From contig JAKFAO010000007.1 in assembly GCA_021527695.1 (NCBI GenBank), forward strand, positions 1,240,001-1,304,000: a stretch of 64,000 nucleotides of DNA, given 5' to 3'. This document shows, piece after piece, positions 1-10,180 of the stretch; the first letter of the stretch is position 1, and each line of letters starts with the position of its first letter. This stretch comes from Naematelia aurantialba (Eukaryota; Basidiomycota; Tremellomycetes; Tremellales; Naemateliaceae). The translations under genes and the position numbers were made by a program. The notes under the pieces were generated by a model. It was not told the DNA's origin and searched no databases. It saw nothing but the letters and a program-made list of their open reading frames with translations.

Positions 1-1817
1 TGTCGTCGTGGTATGTCACATTGCTCCCTTTATGCTACTTCGCTGACATGTGCAGGATGTCCGTCGCTTTGACTCTCCAATCGTATATGCGAGTCCGACA
101 TTTTCGGCCCTCACAGGCTACGATTTGCCTCAGATTCTCGGACGTAACTGTCGCTTCTTGCAGAGCCCGGAAGGTGATGTCGCCAAGGGCTGCAAACGCA
201 AGTACACGGATAATGTCGCTGTTGGACATCTCAAGCGTATGCTGAATGCCGGCAAAGAGTGCCAAGCCAGCCTCATCAACTACCGGAGAGGCGGTATACC
301 ATTCATCAACCTAGTGACTGTTGTGCCCATCACCTGGGACAGTACCGATATTGTCTATCATGTTGGCTTCCAGGTAGATCTAGTCGAACAGCCAAACGCC
401 ATCCTTCGCAACATGCGCGATGGAACCTACTCTGTGAACTACACCGTGTCACATCCTCCTCAGCAGGCACTTCGACCGCCCGGACGCGACATTAGTGCTT
501 CTGGTCTCAGCAACGACGTGCTCGAGGTCATGGGCCCCCGTATCAATGCGGCCGGATTTGGGCAGGGCGAGGATGGCGGTAAGATGGAGTGGCTGAAGAT
601 GGTGCTCGAGGGGGCCGATGGTCAGTTCGGCTGTTGTTCCGCCTTGTTCGAAGCTCATGGTATTAGACTTTGTTCATGTGCTTTCCCTGAAGGGTCTATT
701 CCAATATGTGTCGCCCTCTGTGCGACGCGTGCTAGAGTACGAACCGGAAGATCTACTCAACAAAAACATCTCGGATATCTGTCATCCTTCAGACATCGTG
801 CCACTCATGCGTGAGCTTAAAGACTCGACGCACGCGCCTTTGGACGGCCAAAATCCACGCATGGTCAATCTGGTGTTCCGCATCAGACGGAAGAACTCTG
901 GCTACGTGTGGATCGAATGCTCGGGCAGATTGCACGTCGAGCCTGGCAAAGGTCGCAAGGCAGTCATCCTTTCTGGTCGAGCGCGCCATGTTCCGACACT
1001 GGCATGGGACAGTGTCGCGAAGAACGGTGGACTCGGAGAAAAGGAGTTTTGGGTAAAAGTGTCCTATCAGGGCTTGATACTGCATGCCACATCGGCGGTG
1101 TCGGACTTGCTTGGTCAGCCTGCAGAGGAGGTCGTCGGGCAAAGCATCTTCTCCTTGGTACCTGGCGGTGACAACGGCGAGCCGTCTAATACAATGACAG
1201 CGCAAGACTCGACTTCCCCCGTCGCATCGATTGCAACGGCCCTACGCTGTGCTATATCTGGAGAGACGCAGCATGGCGCTTACGCTCTACGTCACCAGAT
1301 GGTACAGAAGACTGGGGCGATGGTGGAGGTCGTGTCGGTATTCTATGCGCCCCGCCAACGAGGCGACATATTACCGGATGCCGACGAGGTTTCGGTCGAA
1401 GACAGCCCAGCCGCATTAACGTCTGCATCTGCCTCGGGCGTCGAGCCGGTAACGCTCGTGGTTCAAGTCAAGCTGGTCTGTGCTGGGCAGCCTGCCACGG
1501 CCCCACTGCCGCAACAGACCAATTCGCGGCCTGTTGTCCACGTTGCGTCTGCAAATGTGTTCGAGGAGCTTGAAACTACGCGAGGGACATCGTGGCAATA
1601 CGAATTGCATCAGTTACGGCTTGTGAACCGCCGCTTGAAGGAGGATATCGCGGCTGCTCGTGCACGGGGTGCAGGGACTGGCTTGCGAAAACACAAAAAA
1701 CGCAAGGCGGATGCTATGGGTCCGCCGCCAGTTCCGGAATCGCTCACAGCTGCACCACGACATCAACTGGCACCTGGGTTCGGACTCGTTGCACCCTCTG
1801 CATTACCGTACTACTAA
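1..1817 (+). CDS. BWC1: White-collar-1 blue-light photoreceptor, 3' part (5' end outside window)
   Basis: LOV/PAS photoreceptor that, with a white-collar-2 partner, is expected to act as a light-dependent transcription regulator in the nucleus. Inferred exons are <1-10, 56-620 and 667-1817 (introns 45 and 46 nt; donors GTATGT and GTCAGT). The first part is a LOV domain with the flavin-adduct motif GRNCRFLQ; the photoactive Cys codon is at 149-151. A second PAS follows from DFVHVLSLKGLFQYVSP (from 666) and a third around EFWVKVSYQGLILHATSAV (about 1040-1170). The C-terminus carries a basic RKHKKRK stretch, a likely nuclear signal, and ends 34 residues later without a GATA zinc finger. The lack of a finger is the known basidiomycete form of WC-1, so DNA binding would depend on the partner. 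The N-terminus is not in the window. Confidence 0.88.
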
Positions 1818-1962
1818 CTCTTTGTGGAAGGGTCGATCAGCGTCAGCGCGGGATCTCGACCGCCCTTGGAGGAACAACACCTGTATCGACATCAACGCCA
1901 CACTGAGCCTCATACCCCCCTCAAAAGACGCGTCGCACCGCGATAAATGGAGATGAACAGCA

Positions 1963-2018
1963 TTGGATATGGATATGGGATGTGGGTATGAATACGGATA
2001 TGGATATGTATATGGATA
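1963..2018. repeat. GGATAT-rich simple repeat
   Basis: Imperfect repeats of the hexamer GGATAT (interrupted by GGATGTGGGTATGAATAC) lie about 150 bp after the photoreceptor stop codon. This is probably 3' UTR or spacer. Confidence 0.7.
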
Positions 2019-2459
2019 GGAGCGCGCCTCGTATTCGTCGGACAAAGGGACGAGCGCGAATGTTCTACTGCATCATGCACGGCAGGATCTCTTGTATTGG
2101 GTATTTATTCGTTGCGGGTTGTATTGTTTCGTAATGCGACGAGGTCGAGGACCATGAGATATATGTATGCTTCGAGTCGAGCTGGACAAGAGGTCGTTGT
2201 TTGTGCTTTCTGGGTAGGTCGCGTTGGTTTACTGCCTGTCCACTTGTCCACTGGGCGTTTTGGTGTCGGCGATCGCCGCTCGACGTCATGGGTTGAACGG
2301 GCGAGGTGGAGAGCAAGTGCAGTCAGTTTGACTGCATGCATGCTCTATGCTTGCTGGTCGGATAGCATTCCCCAGGAGGAGCATCAAGACGACACCGACC
2401 TGGGACTTGTCATCACAGTCTCACGCGCTGCCACGCTGTGCATCGTTTCCCATATCTCT

Positions 2460-2570
2460 CTTATCGACACTCTCGACACGGTCGATTAAACCGAGATTAT
2501 CGATACTTCCAACTAATCCGAGATTATCGACACTTCCGACTATACCGAGATTATCGACACGGTCGACGTT
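2460..2570. repeat. Imperfect 27-bp tandem repeat upstream of hydrate dehydratase gene
   Basis: Three to four degenerate copies sharing the core CCGAGATTATCGACAC, separated by ACTTCCGACTATA-like spacers. The array ends 110 bp before the ATG at 2680, so it lies in the promoter or 5' UTR. Confidence 0.7.
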
Positions 2571-2679
2571 TCCTACGTCTGGCGTCCTTGATCCAAGTTC
2601 CCGCCGCAGCCTGAGCACCTCGACTCCCACCTCGACCTCGACACCCACCGCGACACCAGCTTCGACACCCTCACCCACC

Positions 2680-4428
2680 ATGTCCAAGCAGCATGCGCAC
2701 GTCATGAGTCTCGTGCAGCAGATGATTCCGCCGCTGTCGGGCAAGCTGCACAAAGGCCAGGCCGGTGAGTCCTGGCTATCGTGACGGGTGTTCTGCCGTG
2801 TGCGCCATTGTCGCTCCAGTCCCGTCTCGTCTGTTCCCTATGGTGTGCTTGTTTCCTGGACCCCACAATCCCTGGCTCGGTGCGCTGCCTAGCTCTATGC
2901 ACTGGCTCTATGCTCCAATCTGGCTACACTGTCGGCATCGCTCATGTCCTGGTGACCTAGCTAACCAAGTGGTACAGGCCGAGTAGGCGTCCTAGGCGGA
3001 TCACACGAGTAGGTCACGTCCAGAAACAGCCCCAGCCAGCGATTATTACCTGGCTTTTGCCTCTCCCTCCTGTTTCCCACCTCTTACTCTTACCCTTCTG
3101 CGTGACTGCGTCTCAGCTCTCACCCTTAGTGTGACCGCATCTCTCCTCGAGGCCGTGTACTCGGGACGCTTCTGACAGCCAGACCAGCTATACCGGCGCA
3201 CCGTACTTCTCCGCAATGGGCGCGATGCGATTCGGAGCCGACTTGGCACATGTCATTTGCGAGCCGTCAGCGGGCGCGGTGATCAAGACCTAGTGCGTGC
3301 TTAGTCTGCTGCTGCTTGCCGCCGGTCCCTCTGCCTGACTTACACTACGGACAGCTCGCCCGACCTCATCGTTCATGGGATTCTGAAGGAAGGACGAGAT
3401 ATGGGCGAGCTCAAGGAAGAGCTGAAAGGGATCATGTCGAGGCTTGTAAGTCGTCAACTCTTTTCCTCCCTTCGCGAGCGCAAACGCGCATCGCAAGAGG
3501 GACCTCGTACCGGACTGTAGGCCAAAGCTGATCTTCAGCACGTCCTGATCATCGGCCCAGGTCTCGGCCGCGACGAGCATATGCAGTCGTGCGCCCGGAT
3601 CGCATTCGAATTAGCAAGAGAGATGGACGGCATGGCAGTCGTTGTGGATGCAGACGGATTGTGGCTGGTGCAGGTCAGTCACTTGCAACCCGTCTGCCAG
3701 AGAATGCAAGCTGATATCTGGGCTTAGAACGACCCAAAAGTCGTGCTTGACTGGCCGGGGGTGCCGAGAATAGTCCTCACACCTAACGTCATGGAGTTCA
3801 AGCGACTGTGTCAGGCTATGGCAAGTCGCTTCTGCTAAGACCTGCGCATGCAAAGGCTGACACGGCAATACAGCACATTGACGACAACGCCGAACCCTCG
3901 ACGCTGTGCCCTCGCCTCGCGGGAGCATTGCAAAACCTTACCATCATCCAGAAAGGTCCGACAGACATCATCTCCAACGGCCTCTCAATCCCGGCCTCCT
4001 TGATAGCTGATGGAGGAAAGAAGGACGTCCTCGAGGTAGACGTCGAAGGAGGATTGAAGCGTGTGGGCGGCCAGGGGGATATCCTCAGTGGTTCGACTGG
4101 GGTACTCATGGCCTGGGGCACAGAGTGGGCCAAAGGGACGTTCGAGTGAGTGGCAAGTGCACGCATCATGCGGGCTGTTTCATTCAGTGGTGGCACAGGT
4201 ACTGATGTCGTTAGGCATGTGGGACAACCCAAACCAAGCCCAGAACTCGCAAAGAATCTGCCTCTCCTTGCTGCGTACGGTGCATCAACCTTCAACCGCA
4301 CAGTGTCGAAACACGGCTTTGAAAAGAAGGGACGATCGATGGTGACGGGCGACCTGGTGGAGATGGTGGGTGAGGTGTATGAAGAGGTGTTTGGCAGTAA
4401 GCGCGAGGGCGACAAGGGGAAGTTGTGA
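2680..4428 (+). CDS. ATP-dependent (S)-NAD(P)H-hydrate dehydratase (YjeF C-terminal family)
   Basis: Repairs hydrated NADH/NADPH by ATP-dependent dehydration (ribokinase-like fold). Exons: 2680-2764, 2978-3008, 3188-3292, 3355-3445, 3521-3673, 3728-3820, 3874-4145, 4215-4428, giving 347 aa. Recognisable segments are [18 protein letters not shown] near residue 29, [12 protein letters not shown] in the middle, [28 protein letters not shown], the catalytic/ATP-site run [14 protein letters not shown], and a C-terminal [12 protein letters not shown]. The length matches the stand-alone eukaryotic enzyme; there is no fused epimerase domain. The sixth intron (3821-3873) begins with GC rather than GT (ATG|GCAAGT). 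The start was chosen as the first ATG giving the family N-terminus. Alternative names are NNRD and CARKD. Confidence 0.92.
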
Positions 4429-4589
4429 AGGAGTGGTACCTGCCCTGTGTGAAGCAGAGGGCTTCGGTGTACGGCAGAGGAGACGAGCGGGAGCCGTTAC
4501 TGGTCAGAGCACACTGCATCGGTGTCTCTGGAGCATGCGGTTTACATGCAGGTATCGTATCAACCGAGACAGGCTAGGTACGAGTATGC

Positions 4590-5851
4590 TCAGTACATCT
4601 CCAGACTCTGCAACTGTGTCAGCAGTCGCACCGCGACACTGAAAGGGACATACCATCCCATCGTTGATCTCGTAGTCTTGCAGCGTGACGTGGTCCTTGA
4701 ACGACGTGTACCTGGGATACGTCAACACAAACGTCTCTTGATCTTCCGCGGCGTGCAGCTGGGAGAGTGTCTGCTCGGAGAGCGGAAGGGGAGGAGAGGA
4801 ACAGGGAGCGAGAAAGGCAGGGAAAGAAGCAGGAAGGAGGGAAGGAAGAAGGGGAGGAGGGAAGGAGAGAAAGAAGAAAACGGAGAGACGACACACCATT
4901 TCTTCAGCTGAATCTTCTGCGCCGTCGTCCCCGTCTGCGCCGCGATCAACCGCTTCAGATCGCCGACGGTATCAGTCGGCATGCACTTGATACGGACTTT
5001 ACGGCCCATACGGTCGTTGGCAATGACTTCGATGAGGCGGCCAGAGGCGCGACTTCGCGTGTTAGTGATGGAACTGTTCCCCGACTGGGCGGCATTGACA
5101 AGCGGGCAAGACACCCGTCATCCTCCCGCGCGCGCTTAGACAGCATAGGACAAGAGTGCGAACACGGCGGGAGGAGCTGGAGATGGGAATGAGGTATCAC
5201 TCACGGCAAGCCTGCTGGAGGTGGCGCGGCCGCTGCTGGTGCTGCCGACTGGCCCATAGCTGCCAGTCTCAATTCTCGGTCTTTATCGCCGTCCGTCCTG
5301 TCTCTGTCTTTCCTCTCCCCATCGCCGCCTCTGCGCTCGCCGCCTTCTCTATCCCTGTGCCTCTCCCTATCTCTATCCCTGTCCCGGTCTTTATCTGACC
5401 GTCTCCGTTCTCTGCGCTCTCTCTCTCGGTCATATTCTCTCTGACTCCCAAAACCATCGCCACCACTACCTCCACCACCTCCTCCCTCCCCCTCGGCACC
5501 GCGTACCGGCATCCTGTCCAACGGGTCGTTTGTCCGCCGCAGACTGCCCATCCCGACCGCGGCAGTTCCCTGCGGCGCGACGCTCGACATGGTATTCCGT
5601 ACCCCGTGTTCTCTGGTGCCGCCAAATCTCGCAGGGACCTCTCCCCGATCCCGTCGCTCCATGCGCTCCTTGGCTGTCTCGGGCATCTCGTCGAGCGGGT
5701 CACGCCGCTGCGAGAAGGAACCCATAGAGCCAGACGACTGTTTGTAGAAGGATAATTCTTTGGGTCGACGAGAAGGGGCAGACCGCAGCGGCGAGCGCGA
5801 CCGGTCTCTTTCGCCCCGCGGGCCTCGAGGCGGCGAAGGTGAGCGAGGCAT
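4590..5851 (-). CDS. HUB1: Hub1/UBL5 ubiquitin-like protein with RS-rich N-terminal extension
   Basis: Exons from the 5' end: 5851-5205, 5073-4897, 4711-4654, 4607-4590; 299 aa. The last about 77 residues are Hub1/UBL5, a ubiquitin-like splicing modifier that binds Snu66 non-covalently: [60 protein letters not shown] and the end SLEMY. About 220 residues precede it. They begin [20 protein letters not shown], contain two copies of a GS[FL]-x(2)-R-x(1-2)-DPLD-x-MP motif, a Gly run and a long Arg/Asp/Glu (RS/RD-type) tract. The splice join (donor phase 2 at 5205, acceptor at 5073) keeps frame, and I see no ATG that would start Hub1 alone. The 185-nt intron at 4712-4896 is a pyrimidine tract on the coding strand. 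If the two parts were separate genes, Hub1 would need another first exon. Confidence 0.8.
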
Positions 5852-6125
5852 GGTCTGTCGCGGCTCGTTCAAGCAAGAAGTGATATGGCTGAAGTGACTG
5901 AATGGACTGAATGGGCCATTTTGCGTTTGCCGGTGGCAATAGAGGGGGGATCGATTATATTCAGGAACTTGTTGCGGAGACCCCGGCTGCCGCGGGTGTT
6001 TCAGATTATTGAAAGAACAACGATTGCTGAAAGATTCAACTGTTCACAATGTCAATTGTTCTTCTTCTGCTTGTCTAGCTTCCTGAAAGTCTTGTCCCGG
6101 TAGTATTGCTGCTCGCGGTGCTGCG

Positions 6126-9100
6126 ATGGACGACCCATTCTTGAGTTCTGCGGTGTCAGGCTCTCGTCCTCCCGCTCCCAGTCCTTCCAAGAGAGCTCGG
6201 TCACCTGACGAGACCGTGAAGGAAGAGGTGAAAGAAGAGGATCTTGCAAGCTCGCCAACAACTGTGGAGCCTGACGAGGTGAGCTTCACTGCCGACCCGA
6301 CTCTGAACCAACGTTAATGGCCGATATGACTGACGCACGCAGCATTATGTGACTATGCAGACCGACGTCGTGGGCGTACAGTACTATAGCGGTCTAGTTG
6401 GCCGTGGCGAATATGTGATGCTCGAGCGCCAGCCAAACAACCAGTACGACGCGAATGCTGTCCGCGTAGGCTCTATCTCTTGAATGGCTGTCGTCGAGCA
6501 ACGTCCGCTTACTCTCGTGCTAGGTGATGAATGCCAGCGGACATCAGGTGGGGCATGTCCCTCGGGCTGTTGCGGCCAAACTCGCCTATCTGATGGACGA
6601 GCGCTTGATTACCGTCGAAGGACGGATGGTAGGGCAGAACATTGGTGGTGGTCGGCACTTCAAGCTCGCGATGGACATGTCCATCTATGCCCGACCTTCC
6701 CTGCGCGGGGTATTGGAGCCCGAGCTAATTTGGGCTACTCCTGGACAGCGAGGATTCGAGGCCATGCGACGGGGAGAGGTTGGGGGGTCCAACGGCAGAA
6801 GATTGGGTATAGCGATAGATCCAGGTGGGAGTGGCGTGGGTGTTCCTGCCATGGATGAGGACATGCGGCGGCTCTTGGACAGCTTGAAGAAGGTTGAACA
6901 TGATGAGAAACACGCCGATAATGTTATGGTGAGATTCTCCCATGCCACAGGAATGATAGATGCTGAGCAGTTTAGGACAACCTCACTGGCGACATTGATG
7001 TTAGCAATTTGCCTCTACATCCTTCGCCACCTGGGCTGGGCAATGGACAGCTTCTGGTGGACCTCTTACCTCATCAGTCCCAAGCCATTCAGGCGAGTCC
7101 TCTTCGGTAAAGACTCGTTGGCGAAACTAACACTAGCAGTGGATGCTTGGACGAGAGAATCCGAAACTCCCTTCCGCGCCATCAGATCCCCCCGTCCAGT
7201 TCTGGGTTCGCCAGAACCCCGAGGGCAAAAGCAATGCCAAGCCATACTGGCTCAACGTCGCCACGAGGACACCGCAGACAGAGACTCCTGAGCTAGGCAG
7301 AGGAGGTATCATTGCAGATGGTATGGGACTAGGTGGGTTGTTGCGAACATTAACACGTGATCAGGGGTTGATCGGGGCAGGAAAAACGCTCAGCACCCTT
7401 GCATTGATTCTCGCTACCAAGCACGAGAAGGTCAAAGATGGAAACAACAAAGCCACTTTAGTTGGTAAGCTCAAACAAATTCGACTAACTGACGTGCCGC
7501 AGTGTGTCCCTTGTCGGTTCTGAGTAATTGGGAGAAACAGCTCAGGGACCATGTTGCTCCAGGCCAGTTGACGCATTACACGTATCACGGTGCATCCCGT
7601 GATGTGACTGCTGCAACCCTGGCTTCTTACGATGTACCATCATCTTTGCGCCTTCCAGATACAAGTTACTGACCCGACAGGTCGTCCTCACTACTTATCA
7701 GATGGTGGCAGTGGATGGTACTGGTGTCGTCACTGCTGCCAAGGCCAGTCCAGTCAAGTCCAAAAAGGTCAAAACGGGCAAAGGGCCCTTACTCGCTGTC
7801 AAGTGGAAACGACTGGTGGCGGATGAGGGGCATATCCTCAAAAATCCTCGAGCAAAGAGTAAGCTGACTATACAACAGGGACACTGCTGATGACTCCAGT
7901 GACTCAAGCCTTTGCTGCAATCGAAGCGGAGAGAAGATGGATCTGCACTGGTTGGTCGCGTGATGCAATTGTGATTGCCGCTGAGACAACTTGCAGGTAC
8001 TCCTATTGTGAACTCACCAGCCGATCTCGGCTCCCTCCTAACGTGTCTCAAAGTCTGCAAACCGCTAGATCAGGTAAATCTACATAGGACCGGAGAACCA
8101 GCGACAATCGTGCCAATCCAAGCAGAAGTAGCGCCTCAAGCTGATAGCACTCAGGCTCAATATTTCAAATCCTTGCTCTTGCGGCCCTTACGAAACGGAA
8201 GTCCCGCCGCTGGCAAACTATTGCAAGCTCTGGTTAGCCAAATCCTCATCCGAAGGACGAAGGAGACGAAAGACGCTTCTGGCAGCCATCTGGTCAGCCT
8301 TCCGCCTCTGGAGTTCTTCCAGGTGCCAATCGAGCTTGACGAGGAGACGCGTGCTCTGTACGACGAGGTACAAGCTGCTTGTGCCAACAGATTTCAGGAG
8401 ACCGTGCGGTCGGGAGAGGTGAGATCCTGATCTGATGGGGCTGACCGGGCAGGGAACCCTTGGAGTGCTCTCCATGCTGACACGCCGTGCGTGCCATTGC
8501 CAATACATAATGTTGACAAGCTAACACGCAATCAGTACGGCAACTATGCTTGTCCAGACAGCTAGTCCCTCAGAGCTTCTTGGACGATATCAGGCGGCCG
8601 AGCTCCAGAGCTCCCAACCCACTTGCTGTATCTACAAGCTCTCTGGGGAAAGAAAAGATCGACGACCTGATAGAGAAGCTCCGTATAGCCGTCTCTGATG
8701 ACGAAGAATGTCCAGTAAGTGATATAAGCAGCGCTCCAGCGCCCCGCTAAATCGCTCAGGTTTGCTTCGACGCTCCAATGGTTAAACCACGTATTTCAGT
8801 CTGTGGACACTCATGTGGGTCTTGTGCTTCAACTAGACGGTGTGCTAAGGCCTGTAGTCTGCCTCGATTGTATTGCTACTGTGATAGACACTCAAGGAAA
8901 GTGCCCCATGGACCGTAATGCTCTTTCCAACTCCTCTTTGATCGAGCTACCCCCTGAGAGTTCCGACTTTGTCGAACCGGATGACGATGTCGCCCCGGTC
9001 AAGTCCGCGAAGATCACCGAATTGCTCAAGTACCTGAAACTCTTTGACGACAACGACAAGACCCTCGTCTTCAGTCAATTTACCTCTTTTCTGGACCATG

Positions 9101-9747
9101 TAGCGGCTGCTCTGCGGGAAACGGGGATCCCCTACTGTAGGTTTGACGGCTCGATGTCGTCCAAAGAGGTAAGATATCGATCAGTGACCTTGACTGATCC
9201 ATCAGCGTCAACAGGTCATTACGAGTTTCCAAACCCCCGTCACTGCCGTCAACAAGGAGCGCAGCGCAGTCGTCATGCTCATCTCGCTAAAATCTGGGGC
9301 TGTCGGGTTGAACTTGACAGCGGCATCAAACGTGTTTCTATGTGATCCTTGGTGGCAATCTGCGATCGAGGCTCAGGCGATAGACCGAGTGCATAGGGTA
9401 AGCCAGGGTTCCGCCGACATCCTGGGGGTGTGGTACTCATAGTGTTACAGATGGGACAACGTAAAACGGTACGAGTCTTTCAGCTTATAGCGGAGAATAC
9501 GGTGGAGGCTAAAGTACTTGATATACGTGAGTAAGCAGCATCCATCTACAGCGCTGGACTCACGTCTGCCCGTTTGCTAGAGAAACGGAAGGATGAGCTG
9601 GTTGCAAAAGTGGGTTCATTGGTTACGTCCGAGACACAAGTAGACTGACGCGTTTAGGCTTTAGAAAAGTCAAGCAAAGGACAGACGCCACAGGAGAAGC
9701 GGCAAGCTCGCTTTGAAGAGCTGAAAGAGCTGTTTGGCGTGAAGTAA
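6126..9747 (+). CDS. Rad5/HLTF-like DNA translocase: HIRAN, SNF2 ATPase and RING domains
   Basis: Predicted post-replication repair factor: a dsDNA translocase that can remodel forks and act as E3 for PCNA polyubiquitination. Nineteen exons: 6126-6278, 6343-6465, 6524-6928, 6976-7092, 7140-7332, 7381-7464, 7503-7633, 7681-7858, 7900-7950, 7997-8073, 8155-8418, 8453-8486, 8536-8714, 8760-8814, 8858-9168, 9206-9397, 9451-9526, 9581-9609, 9658-9747; 913 aa. A HIRAN domain comes first ([19 protein letters not shown]). Then come [17 protein letters not shown], Walker [25 protein letters not shown], the DEAH-type [10 protein letters not shown] and [15 protein letters not shown]. An embedded RING runs CPVCFDAP ... 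CGHSFCLDC ... KCPMDR, and the second RecA lobe follows ([59 protein letters not shown]). The last RING ligand position is Asp, not Cys. Intron 7093-7139 is GC-AG. The gene shares a 274-bp promoter region with Hub1. Confidence 0.9.
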
Positions 9748-10180
9748 GCTCGGAGTGAATGCGCTGCGTTGTACTTGGCGTGCTTGGGATACTGGCCTGG
9801 TACCAGCGGCATTATATAGGTTATCGCTGTAGATCTCATGCAGTAACGAACTGGAGGGGAACCCAGTGTACATTCATGTACGTACATTCATGAAAGTGCA
9901 TGCACATACGTCTTTCGCAAACAGTCGCATGTAAGGCCAGCAAGAAAGATAGGCACGCCAAATGTCCCGATAGGTGAGAAACCTGCCGCAGGCCTTTCAG
10001 CAGGCCTTCCCACTTTTATCCTCCCACGTGTTGGCGTGCCTGAAGGAACGCGCCGGTAGTTCCCATTTGCGTCTCTTGTGGTAAAGTTCTCCCACCGCAT
10101 TAGACATTCTCTCACTGCAACTAACTGTCAGAGCTGGGCTCGACGGTCCAAAGCACGCAAGCTGCTCAGATAGACACGCA
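9748..10180. other. Intergenic spacer, tandem genes
   Basis: 3' region of the Rad5-like gene and promoter of the next gene. One CACGTG palindrome is at 10025-10030. Nothing else stands out. Confidence 0.5.

Larger units (their letters stand above)
1818..2679. other. Intergenic region with short tandem repeats
   Basis: No convincing gene. It holds the 3' region of the photoreceptor gene, a TGGATA-rich tract (about 1963-2018) and a roughly 27-bp repeat array (2460-2570) just upstream of the next start codon. Short ORFs here lack homology that I can recognise. Confidence 0.6.

Noticed and set aside
5201..5851. RS-rich frame as an independent gene ending at the TGA near 5201
   Set aside because: The terminal CCG TGA overlaps a perfect GTGAGT donor, and the downstream Hub1 exon lacks its own ATG, so a spliced join is the simpler reading. 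The alternative is kept as the refutation test.
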